A stretch of DNA of 46,006 nt, taken from the NCBI RefSeq assembly GCF_030680395.1, contig NZ_JAUXVR010000037.1:1-46006 (forward strand). The letters are read 5' to 3'. The notes under the pieces are model-generated. The model ran no database searches. It was given only the letters and a program-made list of their open reading frames with translations, and was not told the origin of the DNA. This DNA comes from Methylobacter sp. Lineage in GTDB: Bacteria; Pseudomonadota; Gammaproteobacteria; Methylococcales; Methylomonadaceae. Below are positions 44,001-46,006 of the stretch, piece after piece. Each line of letters starts with the position of its first letter. Position 1 is the first letter of the stretch. Both the position numbers and the translations under genes were made by a program.

Positions 44001-44156
44001 AGAAACAATCTCTCTCGTTCGATCAGTAGATCCATCATCCGCAATCAAAAACTCAAAATCTACCTCCTTTTGCGCCAGCACGCTCTCCATTGCTTGCTTG
44101 ACGAAATCAGCATGATTGTAAGTTGTCATAATGACGGAAACTGTTGGCAATTTCAT
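41058..44156 (-). CDS. Large glycosyltransferase with three GT2 domains
   Basis: A 1032-residue protein with three GT-A domains. The first (about 1-270) begins VSVIMTTYNHADFVKQAMESVL with ADDGSTDRTREIV. A linker follows, including ATEIRGSSRWRLTSPIRFVG, the tail typical of such transferases. The second (about 525-745) has LISVVMPVYNPPLNMLEDAI, ADDASTDVEVHKLL and YVALLDNDDLL. The third (about 770-1020) has VSLIIPTRNGLSLIKQCI, NFEILIVDNNSDD and LGLINNDIEVI, ending with DFCLRVREAGYRNIWTPYAELYHHES. Domains two and three are the common WsaE-like pair; the first is an addition. It could build several linkages of the glycan in turn. The ATG overlaps the previous frame in ATGA. Confidence 0.9.
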   Translation of the reverse strand: MKLPTVSVIMTTYNHADFVKQAMESVLAQKEVDFEFLIADDGSTDRTREIVSSIKDERIRFFPDMNNRRACVVVNELIEHALGEFIALINPNDYWIDQGKLACQVQVMREKPSVGACFGRARLVDKDGLDIDKELLSFAPDFNQENCSQGQWLRRFFDLGHCTRYPAALIRKSCYVELGGYNNRLRQLADFDMWIRFVKHYEIFISDRELIGLRFIPSENTSRETRASWIKTINEHFLIAESFFENVTREQLIEGFSDLLEIKEIPSEQHLDIEKARLFFVENQYLGAPYKIVGLLKMYELLHSPIYQDLMISQYGIDDAWFQRQTSEVDVWIQTKVERDGPITGLVQAGDDREAYIGNLKRVLVEHEEQIGGHIQATEIRGSSRWRLTSPIRFVGSQLLRIKIVLRASPYALSTCGGYRGLVKHAWRTYKSEGINGIKRRILFSASPGAASPVIDYAQPKHNDYREWVRRYDLLTDQDRKKIKTQIRQLHKPPLISVVMPVYNPPLNMLEDAILSVQGQLYPNWELCIADDASTDVEVHKLLQRYMDNDSRIKVVFREKNGHISAASNSALDLVNGEYVALLDNDDLLREHALFWIADAIVSHPDAGLIYSDEDKIDQAGLRYDPYFKPDWNPDLFLSHNMICHLGAYRTELVKEIGGFREGYEGAQDYDLALRCSEQLAPAQIVHIPRVLYHWRSHPGSTAQAGSEKNYALLAGERALNDHFARIQIPAQAELLDFGMYRAQYAIPKSAPLVSLIIPTRNGLSLIKQCIESLFAKTTYKNFEILIVDNNSDDPETLDYFASFADNEKIRVLRDERPFNYSALNNAAVQQARGEYLGLINNDIEVISPEWLDEMIGLAIQFGVGAVGARLWYPNDTLQHGGCITGVGGVAGHSHKHLPRGQFGYFARAQLIQTVSVVTAACLVIKKSIYEEVRGLDETNLKVAFNDVDFCLRVREAGYRNIWTPYAELYHHESATRGYEDTPEKKARFKAEVLYMQKRWGHLLKNDPAYNPNLTLEHEDFSYAWPPRINRV

Positions 44157-44545
44157 GCAGCATCTCGGTAAAGAACTCTGACGATAAAACGCTTGAGTTT
44201 AAGTGGAATTAAGGCGCTAGCTATCCCCAATAATATTGGAAATAAGCAATCAGCAATGTGAGTAAGGTTGGACATAAAGATCACTTGCCCAAAAAGAGCA
44301 TCAAGAGTTTGACGAATATAACTTTCATGGTTGTAAGTCAACAGAAAGATACTGATCTGGCTTGAGCTTTGATTGTCATTTTTTAACCTTAGATATTTAG
44401 TATTGTGGTGCGATATTTTTTGATGAAAAAGCAGCAATGTCCTTGGATAGATATATTTCAGCCCAATTCGAGAAAGGCTCACTCGCCCATTGATCCCGAC
44501 CGTTCCCCTGGTGAGGCCAAGGTACCGCAGAAAATTTTTGCACAA
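44153..44545 (-). pseudogene. Chimeric open frame made of Wzt, GT2 and membrane-protein fragments
   Basis: The frame of 130 codons is a patchwork. Codons 5-35 (LRYLGLTRGTVGINGRVS) are the post-Walker A part of a Wzt-like ATPase. Codons 64-87 (44285-44356) give ISIFLLTYNHESYIRQTL, the first strand and helix of a GT2 domain. Codons 94-130 end in a hydrophobic segment (ADCLFPILLGIASALIPLKL) of unknown origin and overlap the next gene in ATGA, so the tail may be the genuine end of a lost gene. It probably makes no functional protein. Confidence 0.7.
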
Positions 44546-44645
44546 ATAATTTGCCTACGCCATTGCACCCAATGAAGCCAGCATTCTGTCCCTTTTTGAC
44601 GTCAAACGAAAACATCTTTGAGTGCCGCAAATTCGCTGAGACATT
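44430..44645 (-). pseudogene. Relic of the O-antigen ABC transporter ATPase Wzt
   Basis: Directly downstream of wzm, minus-strand frames show FAALKDV, then after one extra T, SFDVKKGQNAGFIGCNGVGK (a Walker A P-loop lacking the final S/T and with changed residues), then in another frame LTRGTVGINGRVS. These match the first 100 or so residues of Wzt ATPases in order. At least two frameshifts separate them, and the signature, Walker B and C-terminal carbohydrate-binding parts are absent from the window. Confidence 0.8.
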
Positions 44646-44741
44646 GTTTCTGGGCTTTATACCCTACGGTTTAAGCCGGCGTGGGGAGTGTCGTAGATTT
44701 CCTAATGTTTGTTGCGATTGTTGACGCAGATAGCGATATCG

Positions 44742-45596
44742 TTAGAGAACATCGGCAAACCCTTTTCTGGTTTTTTGGAACCAGGCATAGCCTACCCACG
44801 CGATCACAGTGGCAGCTAGAGTGTAAATGCCCAATCCGGCCCAATCTGGCTGGGATCCCCAGATCAGCACTTCACGCGCCTGTTCGATGATGAAAGTGAG
44901 CGGGTTGGCCATGATAAACGGACGAAACCTTTCCGGCACTGCGGTCACAGGGTAAAAGACAGGAGAAAGGAACATCAGCACAGTGGTAATGATACCGATG
45001 GTTTGCCCGACGTCCCGCAGAAATACGCCTAGAGATGAAAGCATCCAAGCCAAGCCAAGCGTGAGAATGACGAGCGGCAGCAATACCAGTGGGATAAAAA
45101 CCGCCGTCCAGTTCAAGTAGCCGTTAAAAAGAGCAAAGGCGGACAATAGTACCCCTAGACTGATGAGGCTGTGAAAGAGCGCCGCACCCAAGGCAGTAAC
45201 CGGCAGTATTTCAATCGGAAACACCACTTTCTTAACGTAATTGACGTTGGAAACGATTAATCCTGGGGCACGATTGAGCACTTCGCTAAACAGGTTTAGC
45301 ACGATCATGCCCACAAAAAGAACTACCGCAAATTGCGTTTTGCTATCATCACCACCAACCCCACCCCAGCGGGATTTGAAAATCTCGGAAAATACGAAAG
45401 TGTATACCACCAGCATGAACACCGGATTGAAAAACGACCACGCCAAACCCATGACAGAGCCTTTATAGCGCCCGACCACTTCGCGCTTGGTCATTTGCAC
45501 GATGAGTTGGCGGTTGCGCCAGAAGCTTTTGCCCAGCACCACAAGGGATACGGACTGGGCGGCGTGGGGGTTGACCGCGGTTGCCGGATGGGTCAT
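44742..45596 (-). CDS. wzm: ABC-2 type polysaccharide export permease
   Basis: A 284-residue inner-membrane protein with six predicted helices, of the Wzm/TagG family that exports completed lipid-linked O-polysaccharide. The cytoplasmic start VQMTKREVVGRYKGSVMGLAWSFFNPVFML is characteristic; later GMIVLNLFSEVLNRAPGLIVSNVNYVKKVVFPIEILPV and LSPVFYPVTAVPERFRPFIMANPLTFIIE are highly typical. The frame is intact. Its ATPase partner Wzt should follow, but only a broken relic is present, so this permease may be an orphan unless a second wzt exists elsewhere. It overlaps the rfbC stop by 4 bases. Confidence 0.93.
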   Translation of the reverse strand: MTHPATAVNPHAAQSVSLVVLGKSFWRNRQLIVQMTKREVVGRYKGSVMGLAWSFFNPVFMLVVYTFVFSEIFKSRWGGVGGDDSKTQFAVVLFVGMIVLNLFSEVLNRAPGLIVSNVNYVKKVVFPIEILPVTALGAALFHSLISLGVLLSAFALFNGYLNWTAVFIPLVLLPLVILTLGLAWMLSSLGVFLRDVGQTIGIITTVLMFLSPVFYPVTAVPERFRPFIMANPLTFIIEQAREVLIWGSQPDWAGLGIYTLAATVIAWVGYAWFQKTRKGFADVL

Positions 45597-46006
45597 GCGA
45601 AGTGCTCCGCGTCAACCAATGAGGTGCCCAGTTGGTCTTTTGCGGACAACGCGGGCTCGCCTTCAATCGGCCAGTGGATGCCGATGGCCGGATCGTTCCA
45701 GGCAATGCTGCGCTCGAACTCGGGAGCCCAGTAGTCGGTGGTTTTGTACAGAAACTCTGCGGTATCCGACAGCACTACAAAGCCATGCGCGAAGCCTTCG
45801 GGTATCCACAACATGCGTTTGTTTTCGGCCGACAGTTCCAGCCCAACATGCCGCCCAAAGGTGGGCGAACTGCGCCGTATGTCCACGGCCACGTCAAAGA
45901 CCGCGCCTTGCACCACGCGCACCAGCTTGCCTTGCGGCTGCCGGATTTGGTAATTCAGTCTGCGGATTTATTTTTTTGCCGATAGGGTGTTGTTGTACTG
46001 CAATAT
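45593..46006 (-). pseudogene. rfbC: dTDP-4-dehydrorhamnose 3,5-epimerase remnant, cut by the window end
   Basis: From codon 45922 downstream the frame reads VVQGAVFDVAVDIRRSSPTFG, ENKRMLWIPEGFAHGF and EFLYKTTDYWAPEFERSIAWNDP, a clear RmlC C-terminal part. Upstream, in the same frame, family sequence continues as QYNNTLSAKK, then an in-frame TAA at 45968-45970, then IRRLNYQIRQPQGKLVR. In intact enzymes these are QDNHSxSxKGVLRGLHYQ; both conserved histidines are asparagine here, including the catalytic one in LHYQ. The copy therefore seems inactive. The 5' end lies beyond the window. Confidence 0.75.

Overview
The window looks like chromosome of a gammaproteobacterial methanotroph of the Methylobacter/Methylomonas type (Methylococcales). 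This is an inference from the flavour of the proteins (SpeD, YhfA-type OsmC and MltB close to gammaproteobacterial versions), the moderate GC content and the abundance of short palindromic dispersed repeats. No methane-oxidation gene is present to prove it.

Layout. Positions 1-462 are almost wholly dispersed repeats. Positions 463-5818 hold a plus-strand cobalamin operon for late corrin assembly (cobS, cobC, cobD, cobQ, cbiB, cobU), with overlapping or close genes; cobT and the corrin-ring genes are not here. Positions 5886-14399 are housekeeping and accessory genes: the murein lipoprotein MltB, a secreted beta-propeller with a DUF4242 protein and a TetR regulator, a membrane protein overlapping a GlcF-like Fe-S oxidoreductase, speD, yhfA/osmC, a Crp/Clp-type regulator and a DUF3014 protein. 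Positions 14755-18595 hold typA, a rhodanese, the relic of a methyltransferase and a LysR regulator.

From 18734 to the window end, all genes lie on the minus strand and form a large surface-polysaccharide locus, transcribed from 46006 down to 18734. Downstream come a WbpM-type dehydratase, a WbpL-type lipid-linked initiating transferase, a WbpV-type reductase, several GT2 and GT4 glycosyltransferases and an acyltransferase. In the middle is a mycobacterial-like polyprenyl-phosphate arabinose module: a HAD-UbiA fusion (DPPR synthase plus likely phosphatase), DprE1, DprE2, a membrane GT-C-like enzyme and a GtrA protein. Together these could make and use polyprenyl-phospho-D-arabinofuranose. Upstream come a giant three-domain glycosyltransferase, a Wzm ABC permease and an rfbC end.

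Two themes stand out. First, a dispersed repeat family has entered protein-coding genes in frame: one copy lies in the 9494-10087 membrane protein and is 61/62 identical to a non-coding copy at 17218-17279, and a diverged relative gives CobS an extra loop of about 30 residues. Second, the polysaccharide locus is decaying. It holds relics of a sulfotransferase, a Wzt ATPase, a methyltransferase, a HAD phosphatase, a GT2 and rfbC, each with frameshifts, deletions or stops visible in the sequence. All family calls are by eye from motifs and remembered homologues; no database search was run.
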